Below, piece after piece: positions 23,722 through 32,545 of a DNA stretch of 33,327 nt (positions are counted from its first letter, which is position 1; the number at the start of each line of letters is the position of its first letter). The DNA lies in NCBI GenBank assembly GCA_000436755.1, contig FR887338.1:17286-50612 (forward strand). Direction: 5' to 3'. The notes below the pieces were generated by a model. It was not told where the DNA came from, made no database searches, and saw nothing but the letters and a program-made list of their open reading frames with translations. Source of the stretch: Clostridium sp. CAG:253 (GTDB lineage: Bacteria > Bacillota > Clostridia > Lachnospirales > Lachnospiraceae). The position numbers and the translations under genes were made by a program.

Positions 23722-25443
23722 ATGGATTACAAAGAGATTTATGAGTCATGGCTTTCAAACCCTTACTTTGATGAGGAGACAAAAGCTGAACTTAAAGCTA
23801 TAGCAGATGATGACAACGAAATTAAGGAACGTTTTTATCAGGATCTTGAGTTTGGTACAGCCGGACTTAGAGGTGTTATCGGTGCCGGTACAAACCGTAT
23901 GAATATCTATACAGTACGCAAGGCTACACAGGGACTTGCAAATTATATTATAAAAGCGGGCAAGCAGTCGCAGGGAGTTGCTATAGCATATGACTCACGT
24001 CATATGTCACCTGAATTTGCAGATGAAGCTGCACTTTGTCTTGCAGCAAATGGAATCAAGGCATATGTATTTGAATCACTCAGACCTACACCGGAACTTT
24101 CATATGCGGTAAGAGAGCTTAAATGTGTTGCAGGAATAAATGTTACAGCAAGTCACAATCCGCCTGAGTATAATGGTTATAAAGTGTACTGGGAAGATGG
24201 TGCTCAGATTACACCGCCTCATGATACAGGTATTATGGATGAAGTTAAAGCTGTTACGGATTACAACACAGTTAAGACAATGGCTAAGGAAGATGCTGTT
24301 AAACAGGGATTATATCAGCAGATTGGCAAGGATATAGATGATAAATATATCGAAGAACTTAAAAAACAGGTTATCCATTGGGACAGCATCAAAGAGATGG
24401 GAGACAAGCTTAAAATTGTTTATACACCTCTTCACGGTACAGGAAACATTCCGGCAAGACGTGTTCTTGAAGAACTTGGATTTAAAAATGTTTATGTTGT
24501 GCCTGAACAGGAACTTCCGGACGGAGATTTCCCAACTGTAAGTTATCCGAATCCTGAGGCAGCAGAAGCATTTGAACTTGCACTTAAACTCGCAAAAGAA
24601 AAAGATGCAGACCTTGTTCTTGCAACTGACCCGGATGCAGACAGACTTGGTGTTTATGTAAAAGATACAAAGTCAGGTGAGTACATTACACTTACCGGAA
24701 ATATGTCAGGCTGCCTTCTTGCTGATTATGAGATTTCTCAGATTAAGGAAACAAAGGGACTTCCTGATGACGGAAAACTTATCAAGACAATTGTTACATC
24801 AAATCTTGCAGATGAGATTGCTAAATATTATGGAGTAGAGCTTATAGAAGTTCTTACAGGATTTAAATATATAGGACAGCAGATACTTAATTTTGAGACA
24901 ACAGGTAAAGGTACATATCTGTTTGGATTTGAGGAGAGTTACGGATGCCTTATCGGTACTCATGCAAGAGATAAGGATGCTATCGTTGCAACTATGGCTC
25001 TTTGTGAGGCAGCAGCTTACTATAAGACAAAGAATATGACACTCTGGGATGCAATGATTGCAATGTATGAGAGATACGGATATTGCAAGGATGGCGTAAA
25101 AGCAGTTACCATGAAAGGCATTGAAGGACTTGCAAAGATACAGGAAATCATGTCAGACCTTCGCAAGAATCCGCCTAAGGAAATTGATGGACACAAGGTA
25201 CTCTCATTTAGAGATTATCAGGCAGATACTATTACTGACCTTGCAACAGGTGAAGTTAAGCCTACAGGCCTTCCAAAGTCAAATGTACTTTATTTTGATA
25301 TGGAAGATAATGTATGGATGTGTGTAAGACCTTCAGGAACAGAGCCAAAGATTAAATTCTACTATGGTGTTGTCGGAACATCTCTTGAAGATGCAGATAA
25401 AAAATCTGAGCAGATGGCAAAAGCTGTTGACGATTTGATTTAA
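23722..25443 (+). CDS. pgcA: Alpha-phosphoglucomutase (phospho-sugar mutase)
   Basis: The start is ATG 23722, with AGAGGAGG upstream; the upstream in-frame codons overlap the preceding gene's end. The product is 573 residues, the usual length of the PgcA-type enzymes. The four phosphohexomutase motifs are in order: phosphoserine loop 'TASHNPPEYNGYK' (Ser144), metal loop 'DPDADRLGV' (Asp303, 305, 307), sugar loop 'GFEESYGCL', and phosphate loop 'RPSGTEPKIKFY'. It interconverts glucose-1-phosphate and glucose-6-phosphate in the cytoplasm. It lies just upstream of glgB, consistent with supply of glycogen precursors. Confidence 0.95.
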   Translation: MDYKEIYESWLSNPYFDEETKAELKAIADDDNEIKERFYQDLEFGTAGLRGVIGAGTNRMNIYTVRKATQGLANYIIKAGKQSQGVAIAYDSRHMSPEFADEAALCLAANGIKAYVFESLRPTPELSYAVRELKCVAGINVTASHNPPEYNGYKVYWEDGAQITPPHDTGIMDEVKAVTDYNTVKTMAKEDAVKQGLYQQIGKDIDDKYIEELKKQVIHWDSIKEMGDKLKIVYTPLHGTGNIPARRVLEELGFKNVYVVPEQELPDGDFPTVSYPNPEAAEAFELALKLAKEKDADLVLATDPDADRLGVYVKDTKSGEYITLTGNMSGCLLADYEISQIKETKGLPDDGKLIKTIVTSNLADEIAKYYGVELIEVLTGFKYIGQQILNFETTGKGTYLFGFEESYGCLIGTHARDKDAIVATMALCEAAAYYKTKNMTLWDAMIAMYERYGYCKDGVKAVTMKGIEGLAKIQEIMSDLRKNPPKEIDGHKVLSFRDYQADTITDLATGEVKPTGLPKSNVLYFDMEDNVWMCVRPSGTEPKIKFYYGVVGTSLEDADKKSEQMAKAVDDLI

Positions 25444-25471
25444 GCACATTTTAATTATCAATCAAAATTAT

Positions 25472-25549
25472 GATGCAGGGGTCAAAGGAATTTTGACCTT
25501 GGCATCAAATTATTAAGGGAAGAGCGGGTACAAAATGTCCGCTTTTCCT
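25472..25549 (+). other. Two leader hairpins between phosphoglucomutase and glgB
   Basis: Hairpin 1 has GATGC/GATGC-complement arms (25472-25476, 25502-25506) around GGTCAAA/TTTGACC (25480-25486, 25492-25498). Hairpin 2 pairs 25517-25527 with 25539-25549 (11 bp including two G-U). Neither is followed by a U-run, so they are not classical terminators. Confidence 0.5.
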
Positions 25550-25572
25550 AAAAAAGATTTGGGGGAAAGCGT

Positions 25573-27798
25573 ATGCAGGAAAAGATGGACCAGTGGATAA
25601 ACTGGGTTGAATATGATGAACTGCTTGAGGGCAGACATAATGCACCGCATAATTTACTGGGATTGCACAGCTTTGGCAGAGGTCAGGTTTTTACTATATA
25701 CAGACCTGAAGCTGAGAGAGTTTTTATAACTGATATGTCGGGAAAAAATGAACTTGAATTAGAAGAAATAGGTGAGAGTTCAGGATTTTTTGGAAAATAT
25801 ATTCCAAGAAAGAATTACAGAGCTCCATACAAAGTGAAAGTTCAGTATTCTGAAAATGATATTATTGAATATGTAGATCCATATTGTTTTGAACCGCAGA
25901 TTGGTGATGAGGATTTATATTATTTTGCAGAGGGCAAACATTACGAAATATATAAAAAATTAGGTGCGCATCCTATGACTATAAATGGCGTAAAAGGCAC
26001 ATATTTTGCAGTATGGGCACCTCATGCAAGAGCAGTAAGTGTGGCAGGAAGTTTCAATATGTGGGATGGAAGGATTCATCTTATGAGAACACTTCAGGTT
26101 TCGGGTGTTTATGAATTGTTTATTCCAGGGGTTGAGCCCGGGGCAATTTATAAATATCAGATACTTACAAGAACAGGTGAAGTTCTTATGAAATCAGACC
26201 CGTATGCGAATTGTTCAGAACTTCGTCCTGCAAATGCATCTGTTGTTGCGGATATAAGTGGCTTCAAATGGAATGATACAAAGTGGATGCGTGAGCGTGA
26301 AAAGAAAGACAGGGACGAGCTTCGCAGAGAGCCTATGGCAATATATGAAGTTCATATCGGTTCATGGCGCAAAAAGGATGACGGAACGGAAGATGGATTT
26401 TATACTTATCGTGAAATGGCACCTATGCTTGCGGAGTATGTTAAAAAGATGGGATATACCCATGTTGAGCTTATGGGTATAGCAGAGCATCCGTTTGACG
26501 GTTCATGGGGATATCAGGTGACCGGATATTATGCACCTACAAGAAGATACGGAACACCTAAAGATTTTATGTATTTTGTTGATTATATGCATGAAAAAGG
26601 CATCCATGTAATTCTTGACTGGGTACCGGCGCATTTCCCTAAAGATGAACATGGTCTTGGAAGATTTGACGGACAGCCTCTTTATGAACATCCTGATCCG
26701 AGAAGGGGCGAGCACCCTCATTGGGGCACTTACATCTTCAATTATGGTAAGAGAGAGGTTGAAAATTTCCTTATTGCAAATGGACTTTTCTGGCTCAAGG
26801 AGTTTCATGTTGACGGACTTAGAGTTGATGCGGTTGCATCGATGTTATATCTTGATTATGGAAAAGATGATGGAGAGTGGCTTCCAAATGAAAAAGGCGG
26901 CAATGAAAATTATGATGCCATAAATCTTTTCAGACATATGAATGAACAGTTTGAGAAACAATGTCCGGGAACCGAGATAATAGCTGAGGAGTCAACTGCG
27001 TGGGCAGGTGTTACATCACCGGTTTCAATGAACGGTCTTGGATTTTTATTTAAATGGAATATGGGATGGATGAATGATTTTCTTGAGTATATGAAGCTTG
27101 ACCCTTATTTCAGAGCAAATAATCACGGCAAATTGACTTTCAGCATGCAATATGCATATAGTGAGAACTTTATTCAGGTACTTTCTCATGACGAGGTTGT
27201 TCATGGAAAATGTTCAATGATAGAGAAAATGCCCGGTGAATACGAGGAGAAATTTGCCAATCTTCGTACAGCGTATGGATTTATGTACGGTCATCCTGGA
27301 AAGAAGCTTCTTTTTATGGGACAGGAATTTGCACAGTTTAGAGAGTGGAGTGAAAAACGCAGTCTTGACTGGGAACTTCTTGATTATGACATGCACCAGA
27401 AGATGCAGGCGTATGTCAGAGAGCTCAATAAACTTTATGAAAAATATGATGCAATGTATGTGAATGACTGTGAGCCTATTGGTTTTGAGTGGATGAGCTG
27501 CGACAATGCCGACATGAGTACAGTGAGCTTTGTGCGGCGTGGAAGTTCTGCAAAAAATCAGTTATTATTTGTGTGTAACTTTACACCGGTATCATATGAG
27601 AAATATCGTACAGGAGTGCCGTGTGCAGGAGATTATGTGAAAGTTTTATCGTCTGATGATGAAAAGTTCGGAGGAACAGGAGCAAACATTAAAAAGACAA
27701 TAAAAGCGGAAAAAATTAAATGCGAAGGAAAAGATTATTCTATAGAATTTAATCTTCCGCCAATGTCCGTTACAGTATTTAAGTTTGATTATAAATAA
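25573..27798 (+). CDS. glgB: 1,4-alpha-glucan (glycogen) branching enzyme
   Basis: The product is 741 residues, the length of two-N-domain GlgB proteins. Two N-terminal CBM48/E-set regions ('HNAPHNLLGLHSFGRG' and 'GTYFAVWAPHARAVSVAGSF') precede the GH13 barrel ('MAIYEVHIGSWR', 'GYTHVELMGIAEHPFDGSWGYQ'). The catalytic triad is nucleophile Asp419 ('DGLRVDAV'), acid/base Glu472 ('AEEST') and Asp540 ('LSHDEV'), with the same spacing as E. coli GlgB. It makes alpha-1,6 branches in glycogen. GGGGGAAA is the ribosome site. It may be co-transcribed with the phosphoglucomutase. Confidence 0.97.
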   Translation: MQEKMDQWINWVEYDELLEGRHNAPHNLLGLHSFGRGQVFTIYRPEAERVFITDMSGKNELELEEIGESSGFFGKYIPRKNYRAPYKVKVQYSENDIIEYVDPYCFEPQIGDEDLYYFAEGKHYEIYKKLGAHPMTINGVKGTYFAVWAPHARAVSVAGSFNMWDGRIHLMRTLQVSGVYELFIPGVEPGAIYKYQILTRTGEVLMKSDPYANCSELRPANASVVADISGFKWNDTKWMREREKKDRDELRREPMAIYEVHIGSWRKKDDGTEDGFYTYREMAPMLAEYVKKMGYTHVELMGIAEHPFDGSWGYQVTGYYAPTRRYGTPKDFMYFVDYMHEKGIHVILDWVPAHFPKDEHGLGRFDGQPLYEHPDPRRGEHPHWGTYIFNYGKREVENFLIANGLFWLKEFHVDGLRVDAVASMLYLDYGKDDGEWLPNEKGGNENYDAINLFRHMNEQFEKQCPGTEIIAEESTAWAGVTSPVSMNGLGFLFKWNMGWMNDFLEYMKLDPYFRANNHGKLTFSMQYAYSENFIQVLSHDEVVHGKCSMIEKMPGEYEEKFANLRTAYGFMYGHPGKKLLFMGQEFAQFREWSEKRSLDWELLDYDMHQKMQAYVRELNKLYEKYDAMYVNDCEPIGFEWMSCDNADMSTVSFVRRGSSAKNQLLFVCNFTPVSYEKYRTGVPCAGDYVKVLSSDDEKFGGTGANIKKTIKAEKIKCEGKDYSIEFNLPPMSVTVFKFDYK

Positions 27799-27812
27799 TA
27801 AAGTTTAATGTG

Positions 27813-27860
27813 AAAAGCAGTAGAAAACAGATTGTTAATAATGTTTTCTACTGCTTTTTT
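27813..27860. terminator. Bidirectional terminator between glgB and the lysozyme gene
   Basis: A perfect 17-bp stem (27813-27829 with 27842-27858; core AGCAGTAGAAAACA) has A4 on the left and T6 on the right, so it serves both convergent genes. Confidence 0.93.
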
Positions 27861-27869
27861 GTATCAAAA

Positions 27870-29531
27870 TTATTGTAAAACTATATGTTTGGCAGTTACA
27901 TATCCGACATATGATTTACGTGAGTCGGAATATCTTACTTTATAAAAACTGAGCAATCCGACTTTTTTGGTGCTGAGAACAGCCATGTATGAGCCTGACG
28001 GAACATTAACTATTGCATTTGTAATAGATTTTGCTTCTTTAAGCAGTTTAGTTGAAGTTTTAGCTGTTCCACCTTTATAATATTTTAACTTTGAATCAGC
28101 CGGCAGCCAGCAATTGTATTTTTTGTTTTTTGTATAATAGTACATATGTAAAAATGTCGTATTATTTTTATAAGTGGTTTTGCCCGTATATTCAAGTATG
28201 AATTTTTGGGGAAGTGTTTTAAGTGTATCTGCCTGAGCAGAAGGCTTCTTTAAAAGTTTCAAAGAAGATGTTGTTATGGCTGCTTTGTGCTGCATGGCAG
28301 AAACCGTAAGTGAAAGATAACTGCTGTACAGTTTTTTTGCTGACTTTGAATTTACACTTCTTATTTTATAATAATATTCGTGGTAACTTTCGACGTTGCT
28401 ATCAACGTATTTTTGCGTTTTTACATTGTTTATTGTTTTGACTTTCTTGTATTTTCCATCATAAAAATCTTTTCTGTATATTTCAAATCCGGTTGCATTT
28501 TTCGGAGCAGTCCATTTGAGCGTAATTGATTTTGATGTTGAAACAGCCTTAAATGGTTTTGGAGCACTTATTGTTGTGGTCTGGGCAGGAGTGGCAGTCG
28601 GTTTAGCGGTAGGTTTAACTGTCGGCTTTACGGTCGGTTTAGCGGTCGGCTTAGCAGTCGGTTTAGCAGTAGGCTTTGGTGTATTAGTTGGGGTTATGAC
28701 AGGTGATGAGGTAGCTTCTGCTGTATCTATACTTTTTTTGGTATACCAAAAGTTGCAATCGACTTTTCCTGTTATGCCGTTCACTTTTCCGCTGCTTGTA
28801 TACTGCCAGTATTCATAGCTGTTTGCGTATGTTGTCTTTGTGGTATAGTTTGCAAGCCATACTTTATAAGTGTTTCCGATTGTTTTGCCGTTTATTAGAC
28901 TTGATAAATCACTTTTGTTTGCATATACAAGAGGGGTATATCCGGCTTTTTTTACGGCAGCACAAAAAGCCTTTACATTTGCCGTTGCTTCTGCTTTGGT
29001 TAATTTAGCATTATACATTCTTCCGATAGGATTTTTGCCGTCAGTTGGGTATTCATAATCGATAGCAACAGGAAGTGTTATATTATAATCCTTTATTTTA
29101 CTTATGCAAAATTCGGCTTCTTCGCGTGCTTCATCGGTTGTAAGAGCTTCGGTGAAATAATAAACACCGACTTTAATTCCGGCAGCCAGAGCACCTTCGA
29201 TGTTAGCTTTATAATTAGGATCGGTACATAAAGTACCGGATTTTCCGTATCCTCTGTAACCGACACGGACAATTACAAAATCGACACCGTCCTTTTTTGC
29301 TTTATCCCAATTTATGTCGCCATTATATTTTGAAACATCTATTCCATTGTAGATATTATAGTTTTTAAAAATGTCGTTGTGGGTGTAGGTTGAACTTGTA
29401 AATGGGCTTTTGCCTGTAATAGCGGCAGAAACGTGTGTGTTGTTTAAAAAATATGTTGTATCTGAAAATAAAAAGACTGATTGTATAATCAATGAACATA
29501 TAAGTAATCTTGATAAAAATTTCTTTTTCAT
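27870..29531 (-). CDS. Secreted GH25 lysozyme with FN3 and SH3-like C-terminal domains
   Basis: The product is 553 residues. A signal peptide is present (cleavage likely near 'HVSA'). The GH25 domain (about 58-265) begins 'NGIDVSKYNGDINW' (Asp65) and has the catalytic 'VAIDYEYP' (Asp158, Glu160), 'VWLANYTT' and 'YEYWQYTSSG'. A linker of eight KPTx-type repeats follows (about 280-312), then a fibronectin type III domain (about 325-410: 'LKWTAPKNATGFEIYR', 'YYYKIRSVNS'). The last 130 residues hold two SH3-like segments, probably for wall binding. It cleaves the MurNAc-GlcNAc bond of peptidoglycan. GGAGG precedes the ATG by 6 bases. Confidence 0.94.
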   Translation of the reverse strand: MKKKFLSRLLICSLIIQSVFLFSDTTYFLNNTHVSAAITGKSPFTSSTYTHNDIFKNYNIYNGIDVSKYNGDINWDKAKKDGVDFVIVRVGYRGYGKSGTLCTDPNYKANIEGALAAGIKVGVYYFTEALTTDEAREEAEFCISKIKDYNITLPVAIDYEYPTDGKNPIGRMYNAKLTKAEATANVKAFCAAVKKAGYTPLVYANKSDLSSLINGKTIGNTYKVWLANYTTKTTYANSYEYWQYTSSGKVNGITGKVDCNFWYTKKSIDTAEATSSPVITPTNTPKPTAKPTAKPTAKPTVKPTVKPTAKPTATPAQTTTISAPKPFKAVSTSKSITLKWTAPKNATGFEIYRKDFYDGKYKKVKTINNVKTQKYVDSNVESYHEYYYKIRSVNSKSAKKLYSSYLSLTVSAMQHKAAITTSSLKLLKKPSAQADTLKTLPQKFILEYTGKTTYKNNTTFLHMYYYTKNKKYNCWLPADSKLKYYKGGTAKTSTKLLKEAKSITNAIVNVPSGSYMAVLSTKKVGLLSFYKVRYSDSRKSYVGYVTAKHIVLQ

Positions 29532-29553
29532 GTGTGTCCTCCGTAATTTGAAT

Positions 29554-29581
29554 TTTATATTATCGTTATAACAAAAATCAA
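29554..29581 (-). promoter_or_regulatory. Promoter of the GH25 lysozyme gene
   Basis: On the minus strand TTGATT (29581-29576) and TATAAA (29559-29554) are separated by 16 bp, 23 bases before the start. Its first 12 bases, TTGATTTTTGTT, and its (A)TATAAAAT end recur in the promoter at 32291. Confidence 0.6.
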
Positions 29582-29672
29582 TTATTAATTATTCGCTGTC
29601 AGTATAAACATTAACGATTATATACTACAGTATATTTGTATGCTGTGTCAAAAAGATGTAAAGAATTAGATG

Positions 29673-29701
29673 TTGACTTTGAAAAAATAAGATGTTAGAA
29701 T
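29673..29701 (+). promoter_or_regulatory. Strong promoter of the radical-SAM/DUF4130 pair
   Basis: TTGACT (29673-29678), a 17-bp spacer and TAGAAT (29696-29701) preceded by TGT make an extended -10 promoter. The predicted start is near 29708. Confidence 0.8.
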
Positions 29702-29715
29702 AAAACAAACGTTTG

Positions 29716-29727
29716 GAACAAGAGTTC
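29716..29727 (+). promoter_or_regulatory. SOS-box-like (LexA) palindrome
   Basis: GAAC-AAGA-GTTC matches the GAAC-N4-GTTC core of the Gram-positive LexA/DinR box. It lies just downstream of the predicted transcription start, a position where a repressor would block elongation. The spacer's last base departs from the CGAACRNRYGTTYC consensus. Confidence 0.5.
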
Positions 29728-29744
29728 GGAAGGGAGGTGGAGCA

Positions 29745-31301
29745 ATGGTACTGGAAAATGATATGAGTCTTATGAAAAAATTACAGATTTTATCAGATGC
29801 GGCTAAATATGATGTGGCGTGTACATCAAGCGGAGTACATCGTGACGGAGTAAAAGGCGAGCTGGGAAATGCTGTATCATGTGGAATTTGTCACAGTTTT
29901 GCAGCTGACGGAAGATGCATATCTTTACTCAAGATACTTTTTACGAATGAATGTATCTACAATTGCAAATACTGTATAAACCGTGTATCAAATGATGTAC
30001 CGAGAACTTCATTTACACCGGAGGAAGTCTGCCATCTCACCATGGAGTTTTATCGCAGAAATTATATAGAAGGTTTATTTTTGAGTTCAGGTATTTTATA
30101 TTCACCTGATTATACTATGGAACTGATATGTAAGACTTTGCATGATTTAAGAGTGGTTCATAGATTTAACGGTTATATACATTGCAAAGCTATTCCGGGT
30201 GCTTCGCAGGAACTTGTAGAACTTGCGGGGTGGTATGCTGACAGGATGAGTGTAAATCTTGAACTTCCGACAGAGGCGGGATTAAAAGAACTGGCTCCAA
30301 ATAAATCAAGAAAAAATATATTGACACCTATGAGACAGATTCAGCTCGGAATGGCAGAGAGTATGGAAAAACTTGGCATGAAAGGCGGAAACAGGAGCGC
30401 ATATTGGCATACATCGAAGAGGCTGGGACGCCATATGGATGATGCTCTGACGAAAAAGGATGATAGTCTACTGAAAAAGGATAGGAGACAGTTAGAGTTT
30501 GGTGGAGGAGAATATGAGAAAGCAGATAGAATGCAGGTATCCATATTGCCAAAGCAGAAAACAGATTTTCGGAAAAATACCAATATTCTGCCTGAAGTAC
30601 CGGACAGAGACGGTGCACTGACTATGAGGAATAAAGCCGAAACAAACAGGGGGTTTGTTCCGGCGGGTCAGAGCACACAGATGATTATAGGAGCTACAGG
30701 TGAGAGTGATTTTGAAATTATATCTGTATCTGAGGCTTTGTACAAGAAATTTGATTTAAAAAGAGTATTTTATTCTGCATTCATAAATGTAAATAATGAC
30801 AGTACACTTCCGGCATTGGAGAAAGACCCGCCGCTTCGCAGAGAGCATAGGTTATATCAGGCGGATTGGCTTCTCAGGTATTATGGATTTGAAGCTAATG
30901 AACTGCTGTCTGAAAAAAGACCGTTTTTTAACACATATCTTGACCCGAAATGTGATTGGGCACTTGGACATTTAGAAGATTTTCCTGTCGAGATAAATAC
31001 GGCAGATTATGATACGCTTCTTAGAGTTCCGGGGATTGGTGTTAAATCAGCAGGGCGCATAGTCAGAGCCAGAAAAACGGGACAGCTTGATTTTGATACT
31101 TTAAAGAAGATAGGAGTTGTCTTAAAGCGTGCAGTGTTTTTTATAACATGCAATGGAAAGATGATGTACAACTTTTTGAAAGTAGATGAGGATTATATTA
31201 CGAGAAATCTCGTGGCAAATGAAGGCAATATTATGAAAGGTTTCGGACAGGATATAACATATAAGCAGCTTACGTTGTTTGATGATTTTTCGCTTGGCTA
31301 G
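29745..31301 (+). CDS. Putative DNA modification/repair radical SAM protein (UDG-linked family)
   Basis: The product is 518 residues. A radical SAM cluster motif 'CIYNCKYC' (Cys70, Cys74, Cys77) follows an N-terminal 'SCGICHSF' Cys pair. The C-terminus has a helix-hairpin-helix DNA-binding motif ('LLRVPGIGVKSAGRIVRARKTG', given in part) and ends in 'LTLFDDF'. This is the family annotated as radical SAM protein linked to uracil-DNA glycosylase (TIGR03916). Its partner at 31463 is the matching TIGR03915/DUF4130 protein. Residues about 213-303 form a charged, low-complexity insert between conserved blocks, unusual for the family as I know it. AGGGAGGTGG is the ribosome site. The DNA substrate is unproven. 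Confidence 0.9.
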   Translation: MVLENDMSLMKKLQILSDAAKYDVACTSSGVHRDGVKGELGNAVSCGICHSFAADGRCISLLKILFTNECIYNCKYCINRVSNDVPRTSFTPEEVCHLTMEFYRRNYIEGLFLSSGILYSPDYTMELICKTLHDLRVVHRFNGYIHCKAIPGASQELVELAGWYADRMSVNLELPTEAGLKELAPNKSRKNILTPMRQIQLGMAESMEKLGMKGGNRSAYWHTSKRLGRHMDDALTKKDDSLLKKDRRQLEFGGGEYEKADRMQVSILPKQKTDFRKNTNILPEVPDRDGALTMRNKAETNRGFVPAGQSTQMIIGATGESDFEIISVSEALYKKFDLKRVFYSAFINVNNDSTLPALEKDPPLRREHRLYQADWLLRYYGFEANELLSEKRPFFNTYLDPKCDWALGHLEDFPVEINTADYDTLLRVPGIGVKSAGRIVRARKTGQLDFDTLKKIGVVLKRAVFFITCNGKMMYNFLKVDEDYITRNLVANEGNIMKGFGQDITYKQLTLFDDFSLG

Positions 31302-31373
31302 AGTGTTGTATCAATGACTTTCGTTGAAAATTAACTTTTTGATATATTTGTCAAAAATGCGATTATGAGAGTG

Positions 31374-31423
31374 CATGTCAAAAAACGCAGGCGTAACGGG
31401 CTACGGCGAGGATTTTTGACATG
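31374..31423. repeat. Palindromic hairpin between the radical SAM and DUF4130 genes
   Basis: CATGTCAAAAA (31374-31384) pairs perfectly with TTTTTGACATG (31413-31423) around a GC-rich 28-base core containing GGCG-TAACG-GGC-TACGGCG. Its base composition stands out from the AT-rich surroundings. The T-run on the right arm could give partial termination, lowering expression of the second gene. Confidence 0.65.
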
Positions 31424-31462
31424 TGTTATTGAAATTGCAAAAAGGGAGGGAAAAAACAGGAT

Positions 31463-32251
31463 ATGGAAGAAAAGAATATTCGCATATACAGATGCTCGGA
31501 TGATGAGGTGGGGGTATTCAGTGCTATATATGAAGCGGGAATATCCGGTTATGGACATAAATATATACGCATCCAGCCACAGTCAGACAGATATATGTAT
31601 AGTATGGAACTGTTTGCAGAGTATGTAGATGTAGAAAGTTCTGAAAAAAAGATGAATGCAGTTCTCAGCGCGGTAAAGGAAAAAATATCAAATGAAGTAT
31701 ATGAGTATGTTATGAAAGCTATTGTAAGCGATGATTCACGCAGGGGAGATATTATATATCAATTTATAACATATGGATTTACAATAGGTGAAAAAGTCAT
31801 TATGGCAGTTCAGTTTCAGGAAGTTTCGGATATGTTTACTCTTGTGAGAAGTGTTCAAAATGAGGCACATAGATATATAGAGATACTTCGGTTTAAAGAA
31901 GTTGTTCACAAACCGCCGCTTTTGCTTGCTGTGATAGAACCAAAGAATGACATAGCAGCACATATTGCAAATCATTTTGCTGACAGGTTTAATAATGAAT
32001 GGTTTATAATATATGATGCAAGGCACCATAAAGCGGTATTTCATGATGTTTCAGGAAGATGGGAAGTACGTTTGCTGACAAGAGATGAAGAGGAAAAGAT
32101 ATGTGAGCTTCATGAAACGAAGGAAGAATATTCCGAGTTATGGAGAGTTTTTTTCGATAGCATTGCAATAAAAGAAAGAGAAAATAAGAAACTTCAGATG
32201 GAGAATCTTCCTATTGAGTATAGGAAAAATATGACAGAATTTATAGTTTAA
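31463..32251 (+). CDS. DUF4130 (TIGR03915) DNA-metabolism protein, partner of the radical SAM protein
   Basis: The product is 262 residues. The C-terminal half carries the family's conserved stretch 'FADRFNNEWFIIYDARHHKA', 'LWRVFFDSIAIKERENKKLQ' and 'NLPIEYRKNMTEF'. In many genomes this protein is encoded next to the radical SAM protein and is sometimes fused to a uracil-DNA glycosylase. No such domain is present here. GGGAGGG lies 12 bases before the ATG. The 161-bp gap from its partner contains a palindrome. Biochemical role unknown. Confidence 0.9.
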   Translation: MEEKNIRIYRCSDDEVGVFSAIYEAGISGYGHKYIRIQPQSDRYMYSMELFAEYVDVESSEKKMNAVLSAVKEKISNEVYEYVMKAIVSDDSRRGDIIYQFITYGFTIGEKVIMAVQFQEVSDMFTLVRSVQNEAHRYIEILRFKEVVHKPPLLLAVIEPKNDIAAHIANHFADRFNNEWFIIYDARHHKAVFHDVSGRWEVRLLTRDEEEKICELHETKEEYSELWRVFFDSIAIKERENKKLQMENLPIEYRKNMTEFIV

Positions 32252-32290
32252 GGCAATTATGTGTCAAAATTCGGTTTTATAAAAATAAAA

Positions 32291-32318
32291 TTGATTTTTG
32301 TTTAGAATGATATAAAAT
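32291..32318 (+). promoter_or_regulatory. Candidate promoter of the lysine-rich secreted protein gene
   Basis: TTGATT (32291-32296) and TAAAAT (32313-32318) have a 16-bp spacer. The leader would be about 220 bases, holding no other gene. Confidence 0.45.
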
Positions 32319-32515
32319 AAAGCTTATTCTCTGGAAATCTTGTGAAAATGGTTGTATAGGATACGAAATGCATATAAAAAAAGAGAAAAACGGTGAAATA
32401 TTATGCAGATTAACGATACCATTAGCGTTTCTGTTCTGTTAATATGTAATTTGTTATAGGAAATTATAGCTGAGTTTTAGTAAAAACTAAACTATTTTTC
32501 CTTATAAAAAATATC

Positions 32516-32529
32516 CCCTATATATAGGG
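32516..32529 (+). promoter_or_regulatory. Perfect palindrome next to the ribosome site
   Basis: CCCTATATATAGGG is a 14-base palindrome directly before the ribosome site GAGGAGG (32531-32537). It could be an operator, or an mRNA hairpin near the initiation region. Confidence 0.5.
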
Positions 32530-32545
32530 AGAGGAGGATAAGTTA

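Noticed and set aside
28570..28690. Regular short repeats resembling a CRISPR or minisatellite
   Set aside because: They encode the KPTA/KPTV linker of the GH25 lysozyme; no spacers of constant length and unique sequence.
31365..31628. 87-codon frame overlapping the start of the DUF4130 gene
   Set aside because: It crosses the palindrome and overlaps a recognised family in another frame; no ribosome site.
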